Assembly: GCF_019352895.1 (NCBI RefSeq)
Contig: NZ_JAAAFX010000004.1
Span: 372,001 to 436,000 of the forward strand
Source of the DNA: Variovorax boronicumulans
GTDB taxonomy: Bacteria > Pseudomonadota > Gammaproteobacteria > Burkholderiales > Burkholderiaceae_C
DNA: 64,000 bases
Direction: 5' to 3'
Part shown: piece after piece, positions 39,689 to 48,490 of the stretch
Numbering within the stretch: position 1 is the first letter of the stretch
How the letters are laid out: every line of letters begins with the position of its first letter
The notes under the pieces: generated by a model
The model's input: only the letters and a program-made list of their open reading frames with translations
Database searches by the model: none
Told to the model about the DNA's origin: nothing
Position numbers and translations under genes: made by a program

Positions 39689-42365
39689 TGGACAAGAACA
39701 GCCGCTGGCGATCCGCCGCGAAGACTATGCCGCGCCCGCCTGGTGGATCGACACCGTCGACCTGACCTTCGACCTGGACCCGGCCAAGACGCGCGTGCTC
39801 AACCGCATGCGCCTGCGCCGCAACCCCGAGCTGCCGGCCGGACCGCTGCGCCTGGACGGCGACGAGCTCAACCTGGCGCGCGTGCTGGTCGACGGCCAGG
39901 GCGCGTCCTTCCGCATGGAAGACGACCAGCTGGTCATCGACAACCTGCCCGACAGCTTCGAGCTGGAGATCTTCACCACCTGCTGCCCGGTGAAGAACAC
40001 CAAGCTCATGGGCCTGTTCGTGAGCGAGAACACCTTCTTCACGCAATGCGAGGCCGAGGGCTTCCGCCGCATCACCTACTTCCTCGACCGTCCCGACGTG
40101 ATGGCGAGCTACACCGTGACGCTGCGCGCCGACAAGGCCGCCTACCCGGTGCTGCTGTCGAACGGCAACCTGACCGACAGCGGCGAGCTGCCCGAGGGCC
40201 GCCACTTCGCCAAATGGGTCGACCCCTTCCGCAAGCCCAGCTACCTGTTCGCGCTGGTCGCGGGCAAGCTGGTGGCGCGCGAGCAGCGCATCATCACCCG
40301 CGCCGGCAAGGAACACCTGCTGCAGGTCTACGTGCGTGCAGGCGACCTCGACAAGACCGAGCACGCGATGAACTCGCTGGTGCACTCGATCCTCTGGGAC
40401 GAGACCCGCTTCGGCCTGCCGCTGGACCTGGACCGCTTCATGATCGTCGCCACCAGCGACTTCAACATGGGCGCGATGGAGAACAAGGGCCTCAACATCT
40501 TCAACACGAAGTACGTGCTGGCCAGCCAGGCCACCGCCACCGATGCCGACTACGGCAACATCGAGAGCGTGGTCGGCCACGAGTACTTCCACAACTGGTC
40601 GGGCGACCGCGTGACCTGCCGCGACTGGTTCCAGCTCTCGCTCAAGGAAGGCCTCACGGTGTTCCGCGACCAGGAGTTCAGCATGGACCTGTGCGCCGAT
40701 GCGTCGGCGCGCGCGGTCAAGCGCATCGAGGACGTGCGGGTGCTGCGCACCGCGCAGTTCCCCGAGGACGCCGGCCCGATGGCGCACCCGGTGCGCCCCG
40801 ACAGCTACATCGAGATCAGCAACTTCTACACCGTCACCATCTACGAGAAGGGTGCGGAGGTGGTGCGCATGATGCAGACGCTGGTCGGCCGCAAGGGCTT
40901 CGAGTCGGGCATCACGCTGTACTTCCAGCGCCACGACGGCCAGGCCGTGACCTGCGACGATTTCGCGCAGGCCGTCGCCGATGCCAACCCGGATTCGGAA
41001 CTGGCCCGCCTGCTGCCACAGTTCAAGCGCTGGTACGGCCAGGCCGGCACGCCGCGGCTTGCGGCCAGCGGCCATTACGACGCCGAGGCACGCAGCTACA
41101 CGCTGCGCTTCGCACAGAGCTGCCTGCCCACGCCGGGCCAGGCGCTCAAGCTGCCCTTCGTGATTCCTGTGAACCTGGGCCTGCTGGCCACCGACGGCCG
41201 CGAACTGCCGCTGCAGCTCGAGGGCGAGGCGCAGGCCGCGCACGGCACCCGCACGCTGGTGCTGACCGAAGCCGAACAGCAGTTCACCTTCCACGGCCTC
41301 GACGCGGAACCCGTGCCCTCGATCCTGCGCGGCTTCAGCGCGCCGGTGATCCTGGACTTCGGCTACACCGACGCCCAGCTGCTCACGCTGCTGGCCAACG
41401 ACCTCGATCCCTTCAACCGGTGGGAAGCGGGCCAGCGGCTGGCGCTGCGCAGCGCGATCCGTGCGATTGGCGGCGCCGCCGAGGCCGGCGCGCCGGTGCT
41501 CGACGCCGCCTACATCGACGCCATGCGCGCGGTGCTGCGCGACGCCAAGCTCGATGCCGCCTTCAAGGAACTGGTGCTCACCCTGCCCTCGGAGACCTAC
41601 ATCGCCGAGCAGCTCGAGGTCGTCGATCCGCAGCGCATCCACACGGTGCGCGAAGCCATGCGCGCGCAGCTGGCCACGGCGCTGTTCGCCGAATGGGAAC
41701 AGGCCTACGAACAGAACCACGACACCGGCGCCTACACGCCCGACCCGCTGTCGGCCGGGCGCCGTGCGCTGGCCGGCATGGCGCTGACCTCGCTGTGCAT
41801 CGCCGCGCGCGAATCGAACGACACGGTGTGGCCAGGCAAGACGCTGCAGCGCTTCAAGGACGCGGGCAACATGACCGACCGCTTCAACGCGCTGTCGGCC
41901 CTGGTGTCCTCGGGCCACGCGCTGGCTGCTCCGGCCCTGGCGCGCTTCCATGCGCTGTTCAAGGACGAGGCGCTGGTCATCGACAAATGGTTCTCGCTGC
42001 AGGCCGGCGCGCCAGACCGCGGCGGCCACGTGCTGCCGCTGGTCAAGCAGCTGATGAAGCACCCCGACTTCTCCCTCAAGAACCCCAACCGCGCGCGCAG
42101 CGTGATCTTCAGTTTTTGCAGCGCCAACCCCGGCGCCTTCCACCGCAGCGACGCCGCGGGCTACGTGTTCTGGTCAGACCGCGTGATCGAGCTCGATGCG
42201 CTCAACCCGCAGGTTGCGGCGCGCCTGGCGCGCGGCCTCGACCGCTGGAGCAAGCTGGCCGAACCCTACCGCAGCGCCGCCCGCGAAGCCCTCGCGCGCG
42301 TGGCTGCGCGTCCCGACCTGAGCAAGGACACACAGGAAGTCGTCCACCGCGCCCTCGCCGACTGA
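39672..42365 (+). CDS. pepN: Aminopeptidase N
   Basis: This zinc M1 aminopeptidase removes N-terminal residues from peptides in the cytoplasm. The substrate-binding motif GAMEN starts at residue 267. The zinc site HEYFHNW starts at His303 (ligands His303, His307, Glu326, catalytic Glu304). The 897 residues match the Escherichia coli-type PepN with its DUF3458 and C-terminal helical regions. ATG 39672 ([10 protein letters not shown]) overlaps the end of the HAD gene. fbp follows after 16 bases. Confidence 0.96.
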   Translation: MLQLRDGQEQPLAIRREDYAAPAWWIDTVDLTFDLDPAKTRVLNRMRLRRNPELPAGPLRLDGDELNLARVLVDGQGASFRMEDDQLVIDNLPDSFELEIFTTCCPVKNTKLMGLFVSENTFFTQCEAEGFRRITYFLDRPDVMASYTVTLRADKAAYPVLLSNGNLTDSGELPEGRHFAKWVDPFRKPSYLFALVAGKLVAREQRIITRAGKEHLLQVYVRAGDLDKTEHAMNSLVHSILWDETRFGLPLDLDRFMIVATSDFNMGAMENKGLNIFNTKYVLASQATATDADYGNIESVVGHEYFHNWSGDRVTCRDWFQLSLKEGLTVFRDQEFSMDLCADASARAVKRIEDVRVLRTAQFPEDAGPMAHPVRPDSYIEISNFYTVTIYEKGAEVVRMMQTLVGRKGFESGITLYFQRHDGQAVTCDDFAQAVADANPDSELARLLPQFKRWYGQAGTPRLAASGHYDAEARSYTLRFAQSCLPTPGQALKLPFVIPVNLGLLATDGRELPLQLEGEAQAAHGTRTLVLTEAEQQFTFHGLDAEPVPSILRGFSAPVILDFGYTDAQLLTLLANDLDPFNRWEAGQRLALRSAIRAIGGAAEAGAPVLDAAYIDAMRAVLRDAKLDAAFKELVLTLPSETYIAEQLEVVDPQRIHTVREAMRAQLATALFAEWEQAYEQNHDTGAYTPDPLSAGRRALAGMALTSLCIAARESNDTVWPGKTLQRFKDAGNMTDRFNALSALVSSGHALAAPALARFHALFKDEALVIDKWFSLQAGAPDRGGHVLPLVKQLMKHPDFSLKNPNRARSVIFSFCSANPGAFHRSDAAGYVFWSDRVIELDALNPQVAARLARGLDRWSKLAEPYRSAAREALARVAARPDLSKDTQEVVHRALAD

Positions 42366-42381
42366 TCTCCAAGGAACCTCC

Positions 42382-43392
42382 ATGGCACAACAGAAAATTT
42401 CTCTCACCCGCTACCTGGTCGAGCAGCAACGCGCCGACGGCCTCATCCCCGGCCAGCTCCGGCTGCTGCTCGAAGTCGTGGCTCGCGCCTGCAAGAGCAT
42501 CAGCATGGCCGTCAACAAGGGCGACCTGGGCGGCGTGCTCGGCACCGCCGACAGCGAGAACGTCCAGGGCGAGGTCCAGAAGAAGCTGGACATCATCGCC
42601 AACGAGGTGCTGATCGAAGCCAACGAATGGGGCGGTCACCTGGCCGCCATGGCCAGCGAGGAGATGGACAGCATCTACGTGGTGCCCAACCGCTACCCGC
42701 AAGGCGAATACCTGCTGCTGTTCGATCCCCTCGACGGCTCGAGCAACATCGACGTCAACGTGAGCATCGGCACCATCTTCAGCGTGCTGAAGAAGCCCGA
42801 CGACCACCCGGGCGTGCAGGAAGCCGACTTCCTGCAGGCCGGCGCCAAGCAGGTCGCGGCCGGCTACTGCATCTACGGCCCGCAGACCACGCTGGTGCTG
42901 ACCGTCGGCGACGGCGTGGCGATGTTCACGCTCGACCGCGAACAGGGTTCCTTCGTGCTGACCAAGGAGAACATCCAGATCCCGGCCGACACCAAGGAAT
43001 TCGCGATCAACATGAGCAACCAGCGCCACTGGGACGAACCGGTGAAGCGCTACATCGATGAATGCCTGGCCGGCAGCGAAGGCCCGCGCGGCAAGGACTT
43101 CAACATGCGCTGGATCGCGAGCATGGTCACCGACGTGCACCGCATCCTGATGCGCGGCGGCATCTTCATGTACCCCTGGGACAAGCGCGAACCGGGCAAG
43201 CCCGGCAAGCTGCGCCTGATGTACGAGGCCAACCCCATGAGCTGGCTGGTCGAACAGGCCGGCGGCATGGCCACCAACGGCCGCGAACGCATCCTCGACC
43301 TGCAGCCGGGCAAGCTGCATGAGCGCGTCAGCGTGGTTTTGGGTTCAAAAAATGAGGTCGAGCGCGTCACCCGGTACCACGACCCGCTATAA
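42382..43392 (+). CDS. fbp: Fructose-1,6-bisphosphatase class I
   Basis: This gluconeogenic enzyme hydrolyses fructose-1,6-bisphosphate. It has 336 residues with the metal site [21 protein letters not shown] (about 110-130; key residues DPLDGSSN) and substrate-site segments such as RYIDECL and [14 protein letters not shown]. It starts [16 protein letters not shown] after a good AAGGAACC site. It ends TATAA, where the stop TAA lies inside a TATAAT box that probably serves the following tRNA-Thr gene. Confidence 0.96.
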   Translation: MAQQKISLTRYLVEQQRADGLIPGQLRLLLEVVARACKSISMAVNKGDLGGVLGTADSENVQGEVQKKLDIIANEVLIEANEWGGHLAAMASEEMDSIYVVPNRYPQGEYLLLFDPLDGSSNIDVNVSIGTIFSVLKKPDDHPGVQEADFLQAGAKQVAAGYCIYGPQTTLVLTVGDGVAMFTLDREQGSFVLTKENIQIPADTKEFAINMSNQRHWDEPVKRYIDECLAGSEGPRGKDFNMRWIASMVTDVHRILMRGGIFMYPWDKREPGKPGKLRLMYEANPMSWLVEQAGGMATNGRERILDLQPGKLHERVSVVLGSKNEVERVTRYHDPL

Positions 43393-43393
43393 T
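43388..43393 (+). promoter_or_regulatory. Candidate minus 10 box of tRNA-Thr
   Basis: A perfect TATAAT overlaps the fbp stop codon and ends 10 bases before tRNA-Thr, the right distance for a short leader. The minus 35 position (near 43365-43370) is not consensus. Confidence 0.5.
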
Positions 43394-43403
43394 CGAAGGC
43401 TTA

Positions 43404-43479
43404 GCCGGTGTAGCTCAGTCGGTAGAGCAGCTCATTCGTAATGAGAAGGTCGGGTGTTCGATTCATCTCTCCGGCACCA
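43404..43479 (+). tRNA. tRNA-Thr (CGT)
   Basis: Seventy-six bases with encoded CCA. The anticodon stem CTCAT/ATGAG encloses TTCGTAA with anticodon CGT. The acceptor GCCGGTG pairs with CTCCGGC except for a U-U mismatch at position 6-67, which is unusual for this otherwise normal tRNA. A terminator follows eight bases later. Confidence 0.93.
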
Positions 43480-43486
43480 AACGCAG

Positions 43487-43520
43487 AAAGCCCGTTGTCC
43501 TCTGGACAACGGGCTTTTTT
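43487..43520 (+). terminator. Intrinsic terminator of tRNA-Thr
   Basis: An 11-bp stem (GCCCGTTGTCC/GGACAACGGGC, loop TCT) is followed by six T (43515-43520) and preceded by AAA. Confidence 0.93.
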
Positions 43521-43780
43521 GTTGTGGCCGCAGCCTGCGCGCTGATCGTGGTGGCGCCCAGAGCACGCCTTGTCGCGGTGCTCGGCACCGCACCCCACCT
43601 ACTGCCCCCCCCCTCGGACGGCACATGGCGGGAAGCGAAGGATGAGGCCGACACCCCTCCCATGTCGAGGCACCTGGGGCCAAGCGCGCAATAGGTCACG
43701 GCGCTACACGCTAACCCCTACGACACATTTAGTTTCAATCGTCAAACTCCTGCTGCCCAAGCCCGGGCGAGGAGAACCCC
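43521..43780. other. Gap without a supported gene
   Basis: The 260 bases between the tRNA-Thr terminator and the YHYH gene contain a C-run (43608-43615) and an AT-rich patch (43722-43742) that may hold the promoter for the two small genes downstream. No convincing open frame or RNA was seen. Confidence 0.5.
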
Positions 43781-43906
43781 ATGAAGAAGATCGCTTTCGC
43801 GTGTGTCTCGCTGCTCATCTGCTGCAGCGCCCTTTCGCACTCCGGCGGCACCGACAAGAACGGCTGCCATCACGACCGCAAGAACGGAACCTACCACTGC
43901 CATTGA
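43781..43906 (+). CDS. Small exported YHYH-type protein
   Basis: The 41-residue protein has a signal peptide (about 1-19, KKIAFACVSLLICCSALS, possibly with a lipobox-like Cys) and a 22-residue mature part, SHSGGTDKNGCHHDRKNGTYHC. This is the short His/Cys motif of YHYH-domain proteins, which often sit alone or beside nucleases. A strong GGAG site lies eight bases before the ATG. The motif may bind a metal. The protein is too short for routine gene callers but the signal plus motif leave little doubt. A second small exported protein follows after 13 bases. Confidence 0.75.
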   Translation: MKKIAFACVSLLICCSALSHSGGTDKNGCHHDRKNGTYHCH

Positions 43907-43919
43907 TCGGAGCACGCAC

Positions 43920-44126
43920 ATGACCACATCACTGATCGCCCTCCTGCTCAGCGTCTCCGGCAGCCTGACCGCCGCACCGCTCGACACATCCCTTCTCCAG
44001 CGCCTCGTGACTTCGTCGGGTATTTCAGCGCCGGCCGTCGAGGCCGCCAATCGCACAGGCAGCCGACGCGTTGGCGGGTCCGGGCGAAGTGGCAAGGGCG
44101 GCCGGTACGTCGGCGGACGCAGGTAG
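43920..44126 (+). CDS. Small exported Arg/Gly-rich protein
   Basis: The 68-residue protein has a signal peptide (about 1-19, MTTSLIALLLSVSGSLTAA) and a mature part ending in an Arg/Gly/Ser-rich basic tail (SGRSGKGGRYVGGRR). The ATG at 43920 follows a GGAG site. It is 13 bases after the YHYH gene, so the two are a mini-operon of exported peptides. I do not recognise the family; a role in binding polyanions or the envelope is only a guess. Confidence 0.55.
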   Translation: MTTSLIALLLSVSGSLTAAPLDTSLLQRLVTSSGISAPAVEAANRTGSRRVGGSGRSGKGGRYVGGRR

Positions 44127-44290
44127 TCGGATCTCGCACGTCAAGCCCTCGGCGTACGCAGCCCGCGAACGGCCCTGGAGGCATGGCAAAGGAGCCGCAG
44201 CATTGAGGCCCCGAGTGGGCCAAACCCATGCCGGGTCGCGGCGTACAGCCATCAGACGGCTGTCGCTTCTTCTCACGACCCCAGAAACAG

Positions 44291-44315
44291 AAAAAGGCAC
44301 CGAGGTGCCTTTTTC
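44291..44315. terminator. Bidirectional intrinsic terminator
   Basis: The stem GGCAC/GTGCC with loop CGAG is flanked by five A on the left and five T on the right. It lies just past the minus-strand tRNA-His and after the plus-strand small genes, and can serve both. Confidence 0.85.
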
Positions 44316-44329
44316 ATTTCGAGATTTTT

Positions 44330-44406
44330 TGGGGTGGCTGATGGGACTCGAACCCACGACGACCAGAATCACAATCTGGGACTCTACCAGCTGAGCTACA
44401 GCCACC
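44330..44406 (-). tRNA. tRNA-His (GTG)
   Basis: Seventy-seven bases with encoded CCA and the extra G at position -1 that is special to tRNA-His (paired with C73). The acceptor is GTGGCTG/CAGCCAC and the anticodon loop TTGTGAT has anticodon GTG. It lies downstream of ppiD on the same strand. Confidence 0.97.
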
Positions 44407-44433
44407 GCAGAGCCTTCTATTGTAGCAACAAAA

Positions 44434-46338
44434 TCAGCGTGCGGAAGCCTCGGCAGGCTGAGGCACCAGGATTTCTGCCTTGAAGCGCGCCTTGAGCAGG
44501 TCGTAGTACGCCAGGTTCTCGGCGGCTGTCACGACCTGGACGAACTGGGCATTCTCCTGCTTGGCACCGTCGGGCGTGGGCGCCACGCGCGCCACGTCCT
44601 TGACGACGCGCATCACGGCATAGCCTTCGGCGCCCAGATCGACACCCACCAGCGCGGGCAGACGGGTGGCATCGGCACGCAGCGCGGCCTCGACCACCAG
44701 CGGCGACTGCGACTGCGCATCGAGGCGCGACAGCGTGAGCGGCGCGCCGAGTGCGGCGCTGGCCGGGGTGGCCTGCCAGGCGGCGAGCTTGGCTTCGCCT
44801 TCGGCCTTGGCCAGCGCGGCGGCGCGCTGGGCGACCAGCTGCGTGCGCACCGTTTCCTTGACTTCGGCCAGCGGCATCGCGTGGGCGGCCTCGTATTTGA
44901 CGACCCGGCCCGACGCCAGCTGGTTGGGGCCGATCTCGATGGCTTCGGTGTTGTGCTTGCGGGACAGCGAATCGGCCGCGAACAGCGCCGACAGGAAGTT
45001 GGTGCTGGCCAGCGGGCCGGTGGCGCCGGGCTGCGGCGTGCGGGCCACGTTGGCGGCCGTGCGGATCGTCAGCTTGAGCTTGTCGGCGGCGGGCTGCAGG
45101 CTGTCGGGCTGCTGGTAGACCGTGTCGGTGAAGGTCTCGGCGGCCTTGGCGAACTCCTGCGTGGCCTGCTGGCCGCGCACTTCGTTCTCGATCGTGGCAC
45201 GTGCCTGCTCGAAAGGCTGCAGCACGCCCGGCTTGATGTCCTTGAGCTGGATGATGTGGTAGCCGAACTCGGTCTCGACGACGTTGCTGATCTCGCCCTT
45301 CTTGAGCGCGAACATCGCATCTTCGAAAGGCTTGACCATCGCGCCGCGCGTGACGAAGTCGAGGTCGCCGCCCTTCTCCGCCGAGCCCGGGTCCTGCGAG
45401 TTCTTGCGTGCCACGTCGGCAAAGGTGTCGGGCGCCTTCTTCACCTGGGCCAGCAGCTGCTCGGCCTTGGCGCGCGCCGCTTCGCGCTCGGACTTCGAGG
45501 CGCTCGCGGGTGCGGTGATCAGGATGTGGCTGGCGCGGCGTTCCTCGGGCGTGCCGAAGCGGGCGCTGTTCTGTTCGTAGTAGCTCTTGAGGTCGGCGTC
45601 GGTCACGGCGATGTTCTTCTTCGCCGCATCGAGGTCGAGCACCAGGTACTCGACGCTGGCCTGCTCGGGCGCCTGGAACTGCGCCGCATGGTCCTTGTAG
45701 AAGGCCTCGATGTCGGCATCGCTGACCGTGACCTTGGCCTTGAAGTCCACCGGGTTGAAGCGCGCCAGTTGCACCTCGCGGCGATCGTAGAAGGCATTGA
45801 AGGTGGCTTGCGCCTGCGCGGGCGTCGTGAAGGCCGTGCCGGACACGCCCAGCAGCACCTGTTGCGTGGCCAGGTCGGAGCGCACCGCGGCTTCGTACTG
45901 TTCCGGCGTGCGGCCGGTGGCCATCATGAAGCGCTCGCGGTCGAACTTGCCGTCGGCGGTGCGGAACGAGGCCAGGCTGGTGTCTTCGGCGAACAGGCGG
46001 GCGAGCCGGTCTTCGGAGACGGTCATGTTCGACTTGGTGGCCGCGACGGCCAGCACACGGTCGCGCACCATGCGTTCGAGCGTGGCGTAGCGTGCCGCAT
46101 CCGAATCGAGCACGGCGGCCTCGACGTTGGGCATCTGGCGGCGGATGCGGTCGACCTCGTTGCGATGCTGCTGGTCCCACTCGGGACGGGTGATGTCATG
46201 ACCGTCGACGCGCGCCACCTTCTCGCCCTTCTGGTCGCCCTGGTAGCGGTCGACGCCGAACAGCACGAAGGACGGAATGATCAGCAAGAACAAGAAGCCC
46301 ATGACGATCTTGTTGTACCTGCGGAAGAACTCAAACAT
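44434..46338 (-). CDS. ppiD: Peptidyl-prolyl cis-trans isomerase/chaperone PpiD
   Basis: The 634-residue inner-membrane-anchored periplasmic foldase has a short cytoplasmic start ([10 protein letters not shown]), one membrane segment (about 13-31, [18 protein letters not shown]), SurA-like N-terminal helices, a parvulin domain (about 266-365, with [27 protein letters not shown] and FGYHIIQL) and a C-terminal chaperone region. ATG 46338 gives the PpiD N-terminus; an in-frame start 45 codons upstream would read through a terminator. tRNA-His follows 28 bases after its stop. Confidence 0.95.
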   Translation of the reverse strand: MFEFFRRYNKIVMGFLFLLIIPSFVLFGVDRYQGDQKGEKVARVDGHDITRPEWDQQHRNEVDRIRRQMPNVEAAVLDSDAARYATLERMVRDRVLAVAATKSNMTVSEDRLARLFAEDTSLASFRTADGKFDRERFMMATGRTPEQYEAAVRSDLATQQVLLGVSGTAFTTPAQAQATFNAFYDRREVQLARFNPVDFKAKVTVSDADIEAFYKDHAAQFQAPEQASVEYLVLDLDAAKKNIAVTDADLKSYYEQNSARFGTPEERRASHILITAPASASKSEREAARAKAEQLLAQVKKAPDTFADVARKNSQDPGSAEKGGDLDFVTRGAMVKPFEDAMFALKKGEISNVVETEFGYHIIQLKDIKPGVLQPFEQARATIENEVRGQQATQEFAKAAETFTDTVYQQPDSLQPAADKLKLTIRTAANVARTPQPGATGPLASTNFLSALFAADSLSRKHNTEAIEIGPNQLASGRVVKYEAAHAMPLAEVKETVRTQLVAQRAAALAKAEGEAKLAAWQATPASAALGAPLTLSRLDAQSQSPLVVEAALRADATRLPALVGVDLGAEGYAVMRVVKDVARVAPTPDGAKQENAQFVQVVTAAENLAYYDLLKARFKAEILVPQPAEASAR

Positions 46339-46373
46339 GCTTGAAGACTCTCTGTGACGAATGCCGGAAGGCA

Positions 46374-46401
46374 AAACAAAAAGGCGAACATCTGTTCGCC
46401 T
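46374..46401 (-). terminator. Intrinsic terminator just upstream of ppiD
   Basis: On the minus strand the stem AGGCGAAC/GTTCGCCT with a 4-base loop is followed by TTTTTGTTTTG. It ends 36 bases before the ppiD start. Confidence 0.85.
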
Positions 46402-46527
46402 GGTTGCCGGGTGGTGAACGCCGAAGGCCTCGCGCCGCGGCTGGCTCCTTGCGAGGGAGCTGGCAAGCTCCACGAATCCATGACTCAGCGAAGCGGCCGA
46501 CCAGCGTTGCGAACTGCCTGACGGGGC
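46374..46527 (-). ncRNA. Candidate small RNA or attenuated ppiD leader
   Basis: On the minus strand an extended minus 10 element TGATAAAAT (46542 down to 46534) precedes about 154 bases with a hairpin GAGCT-TGCC-AGCTC and a GC-rich middle. They end in the intrinsic terminator 46374-46401, with no convincing open frame. It could be a stand-alone small RNA or a ppiD leader with premature termination. It does not resemble 6S RNA to my eye. The tRNA-Val transcript already ends at 46663, so the terminator at 46374 is otherwise unexplained. Confidence 0.35.
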
Positions 46528-46662
46528 CTGCCCATTTTATCAGCATGGTCCGGCACCCCGCGATCAGCCTCGGTGCGCGCAGCGGTTTAAGCGCGGACGA
46601 TGCATCGAAGGCGGGGCATTCCGCCGCCTGCAGGCAAGGGAAGCAAAGGGCCGGCACCAAAG

Positions 46663-46690
46663 AAAAAGGGCCCGGAACGCTCCGGGCCCT
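46663..46690 (-). terminator. Intrinsic terminator after tRNA-Val
   Basis: On the minus strand a 10-bp stem (AGGGCCCGGA/TCCGGGCCCT, loop of four) is followed by TTTTTCTTT. It should end the hupB/tRNA-Val transcript. Confidence 0.9.
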
Positions 46691-46716
46691 TTCACATGGA
46701 TTCACGCACAAACGGG

Positions 46717-46792
46717 TGGTGGGTGCTGACGGGCTCGAACCGCCGACCTGCGCCGTGTAAAGGCGACGCTCTACCAACTGAGCTAAGCACCC
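46717..46792 (-). tRNA. tRNA-Val (TAC)
   Basis: Seventy-six bases with encoded CCA. The acceptor GGGTGCT pairs with AGCACCC and the anticodon loop TTTACAC has anticodon TAC. It lies 25 bases downstream of hupB and may share its transcript. Confidence 0.97.
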
Positions 46793-46817
46793 CCGTTGTG
46801 CAGCGAAGGATTGTCTC

Positions 46818-47090
46818 TCAGTTCAGCGCGTCTTTCAGTGCCTTGCCCGGACGAAACTTCGGAATTTTTGCAGCCTTGATCTTGATGGCTTCACCGGTGC
46901 GCGGGTTGCGACCCGTGCGTGCGGCACGCTTGCCCACCGCGAAAGTACCGAAACCGACGAGCGACACGGAGTTGCCCTTCTTGAGCGTTGTACGAATGGC
47001 GCCGATGGTGGACTCGAGTGCGCGCGTGGCAGCGGCTTTGGAGATGTCGGCGTTTTTTGCGATGTGCTCAATCAGTTCGGTCTTGTTCAC
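46818..47090 (-). CDS. hupB: DNA-binding protein HU-beta
   Basis: The 90-residue histone-like protein bends and compacts DNA as a dimer. The sequence begins [21 protein letters not shown]. It has the DNA-binding arm with [22 protein letters not shown] (the Pro-containing RNPRTGE tip) and ends KALKDALN. A consensus promoter lies 122 bases upstream (47212-47240). tRNA-Val and a terminator follow. In many proteobacteria hupB lies just above ppiD, as it does here. Confidence 0.97.
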   Translation of the reverse strand: MNKTELIEHIAKNADISKAAATRALESTIGAIRTTLKKGNSVSLVGFGTFAVGKRAARTGRNPRTGEAIKIKAAKIPKFRPGKALKDALN

Positions 47091-47211
47091 GAGGGCCCCT
47101 CAAAGGAAAAGTGGATCGGTTTTCATCAGATGCACGGCCGGCTCGCGACGGAACACTCGGCGACGGATACGCAGGCGAATCTGACGTGTCGGCAGCGGAC
47201 CGCCGATGATG

Positions 47212-47240
47212 ATTACAACCACAGGGCTACGGGGTGTCAA
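47212..47240 (-). promoter_or_regulatory. Consensus sigma-70 promoter of hupB
   Basis: On the minus strand TTGACA (47240-47235), a 17-base spacer and TGTAAT (47217-47212). The predicted start near 47205 leaves a 5' leader of about 115 bases before hupB. Confidence 0.82.
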
Positions 47241-47348
47241 TAAGTCACGCGCCCGCGCTGCCCTGCGGGGACGGCGATTCTAGGGCCTGTTCACCCTGTT
47301 TCCGGGGATCGCGTGGGATGAATCAGACGCTGGATGCAAGGCGCAGGC

Positions 47349-47376
47349 GCGCAGCAAGGCTTGTGCCTTGCTGCGC
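47349..47376. repeat. Perfect 12-bp inverted repeat downstream of the dehydrogenase gene
   Basis: GCGCAGCAAGGC, loop TTGT, GCCTTGCTGCGC. It sits 27 bases past the stop of the minus-strand dehydrogenase, without a T tract. It may act as a Rho-assisted terminator or mRNA stabiliser, or be one copy of a dispersed repeat (the flanks 47281-47400 have a repeat-like look). Confidence 0.6.
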
Positions 47377-47402
47377 GGGCGACGCCGAGGCGGGCCCTGA
47401 AA

Positions 47403-48488
47403 TCAGAGCGCTTCGGCGATCGCCCGGCCCAGGTCCGAGGTGCCGGCCGTGCCGCCGATGTCGGCCGTGCGCGGTGCGCCGCTGCCGGGTGCGAGCACCT
47501 TCTCGATGGCGCCCAGGATCGCGTCGTGCGCATCCTTGTGGCCCAGGAACTCGAGCATCATCGCGCCGCACCAGATCTGGCCGATCGGGTTGGCGATGCC
47601 CTTGCCCGCGATGTCGGGCGCCGAGCCGTGCACCGGCTCGAACAGCGAGGGCGTGGTGCGCTCGGGGTTGAGGTTGGCGCTGGGCGCGATGCCGATGGTG
47701 CCGGTGCAGGCCGGGCCGAGATCGGACAGGATGTCGCCGAACAGGTTGCTCGCCACCACCACGTCGAAGAAGTCGGGGCGCTGCACGAAGTGCGCGGTCA
47801 GGATGTCGATGTGGAACTTGTCGAGCGTGATGCCCGGGTAGTTCTTGGCCATCGCGGCCACGCGCTCGTCCCAGTAGGGCATGGTGATCGAGATGCCGTT
47901 GGACTTGGTGGCGCTGGTCAGGTGCTTCTTGGGCCGCGACTGCGCAAGTTCGAAGGCGAACTTGAGCACGCGGTCGACGCCGATGCGCGACATCACGGTC
48001 TCCTGCACCACGATCTCGCGCGACGTGCCTTCGTACATCCGGCCGCCGATGCTCGAGTACTCGCCTTCGGTGTTCTCGCGCACGATGTACATGTCGATCT
48101 CGCCGGGCTGGCGCGGCGTGCCGTCGCGGCGCACCACGGGCGCAACGATGCCGGGCATCAGGCGCGCGGGGCGCAGGTTGATGTACTGGTCGAACTCGCG
48201 GCGGAACAGCAGCAGCGAGCCCCACAGCGAGACGTGGTCGGCGATCTTCTCGGGCCAGCCGACCGCACCGAAATAGATGGCGTCGTGGCCGCCGATCTGG
48301 TCCTTCCAGTTGTCGGGCAGCATCTTGCCGTGCTTCTCGCAATAGTCCCAGCTCGAGAAATCGAAGTGGTCGAACTTGAGGTTGATGCCGAACTTGCGCG
48401 AAGCCGCGTCGAGCACGCGCAGGCCCTCGGGCATGGTTTCCTTGCCGATGCCGTCGCCGGCGATGACTGCGATGCGATGGGTGCTCAT
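47403..48488 (-). CDS. Tartrate/D-malate dehydrogenase family protein
   Basis: The 361-residue enzyme is in the isocitrate/isopropylmalate dehydrogenase superfamily. The start HRIAVIAGDGIGKETMPEGLRVLD, the substrate-loop MYIVRENTEGEYSSIGGRMYEG, the KSNGI catalytic Lys region and the DILSDLGPACTGTIGIAPSANL metal-binding region point to the tartrate dehydrogenase (TtuC/YeaU/DmlA) branch, which decarboxylates tartrate or D-malate with NAD and Mn. Which acid is the natural substrate is not clear. It lies two bases after the hydrolase gene, on the same strand. A LysR regulator is divergent above. Confidence 0.9.
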   Translation of the reverse strand: MSTHRIAVIAGDGIGKETMPEGLRVLDAASRKFGINLKFDHFDFSSWDYCEKHGKMLPDNWKDQIGGHDAIYFGAVGWPEKIADHVSLWGSLLLFRREFDQYINLRPARLMPGIVAPVVRRDGTPRQPGEIDMYIVRENTEGEYSSIGGRMYEGTSREIVVQETVMSRIGVDRVLKFAFELAQSRPKKHLTSATKSNGISITMPYWDERVAAMAKNYPGITLDKFHIDILTAHFVQRPDFFDVVVASNLFGDILSDLGPACTGTIGIAPSANLNPERTTPSLFEPVHGSAPDIAGKGIANPIGQIWCGAMMLEFLGHKDAHDAILGAIEKVLAPGSGAPRTADIGGTAGTSDLGRAIAEAL

Positions 48489-48490
48489 GG

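Noticed and set aside
43463..43699. Short open frames on both strands after tRNA-Thr
   Set aside because: They run through the tRNA or its terminator, lack ribosome sites and have no recognisable sequence.
46331..46777. A 148-codon minus-strand frame upstream of ppiD
   Set aside because: It reads through two strong terminators and half of tRNA-Val, and its product shows no domain or usual codon bias.
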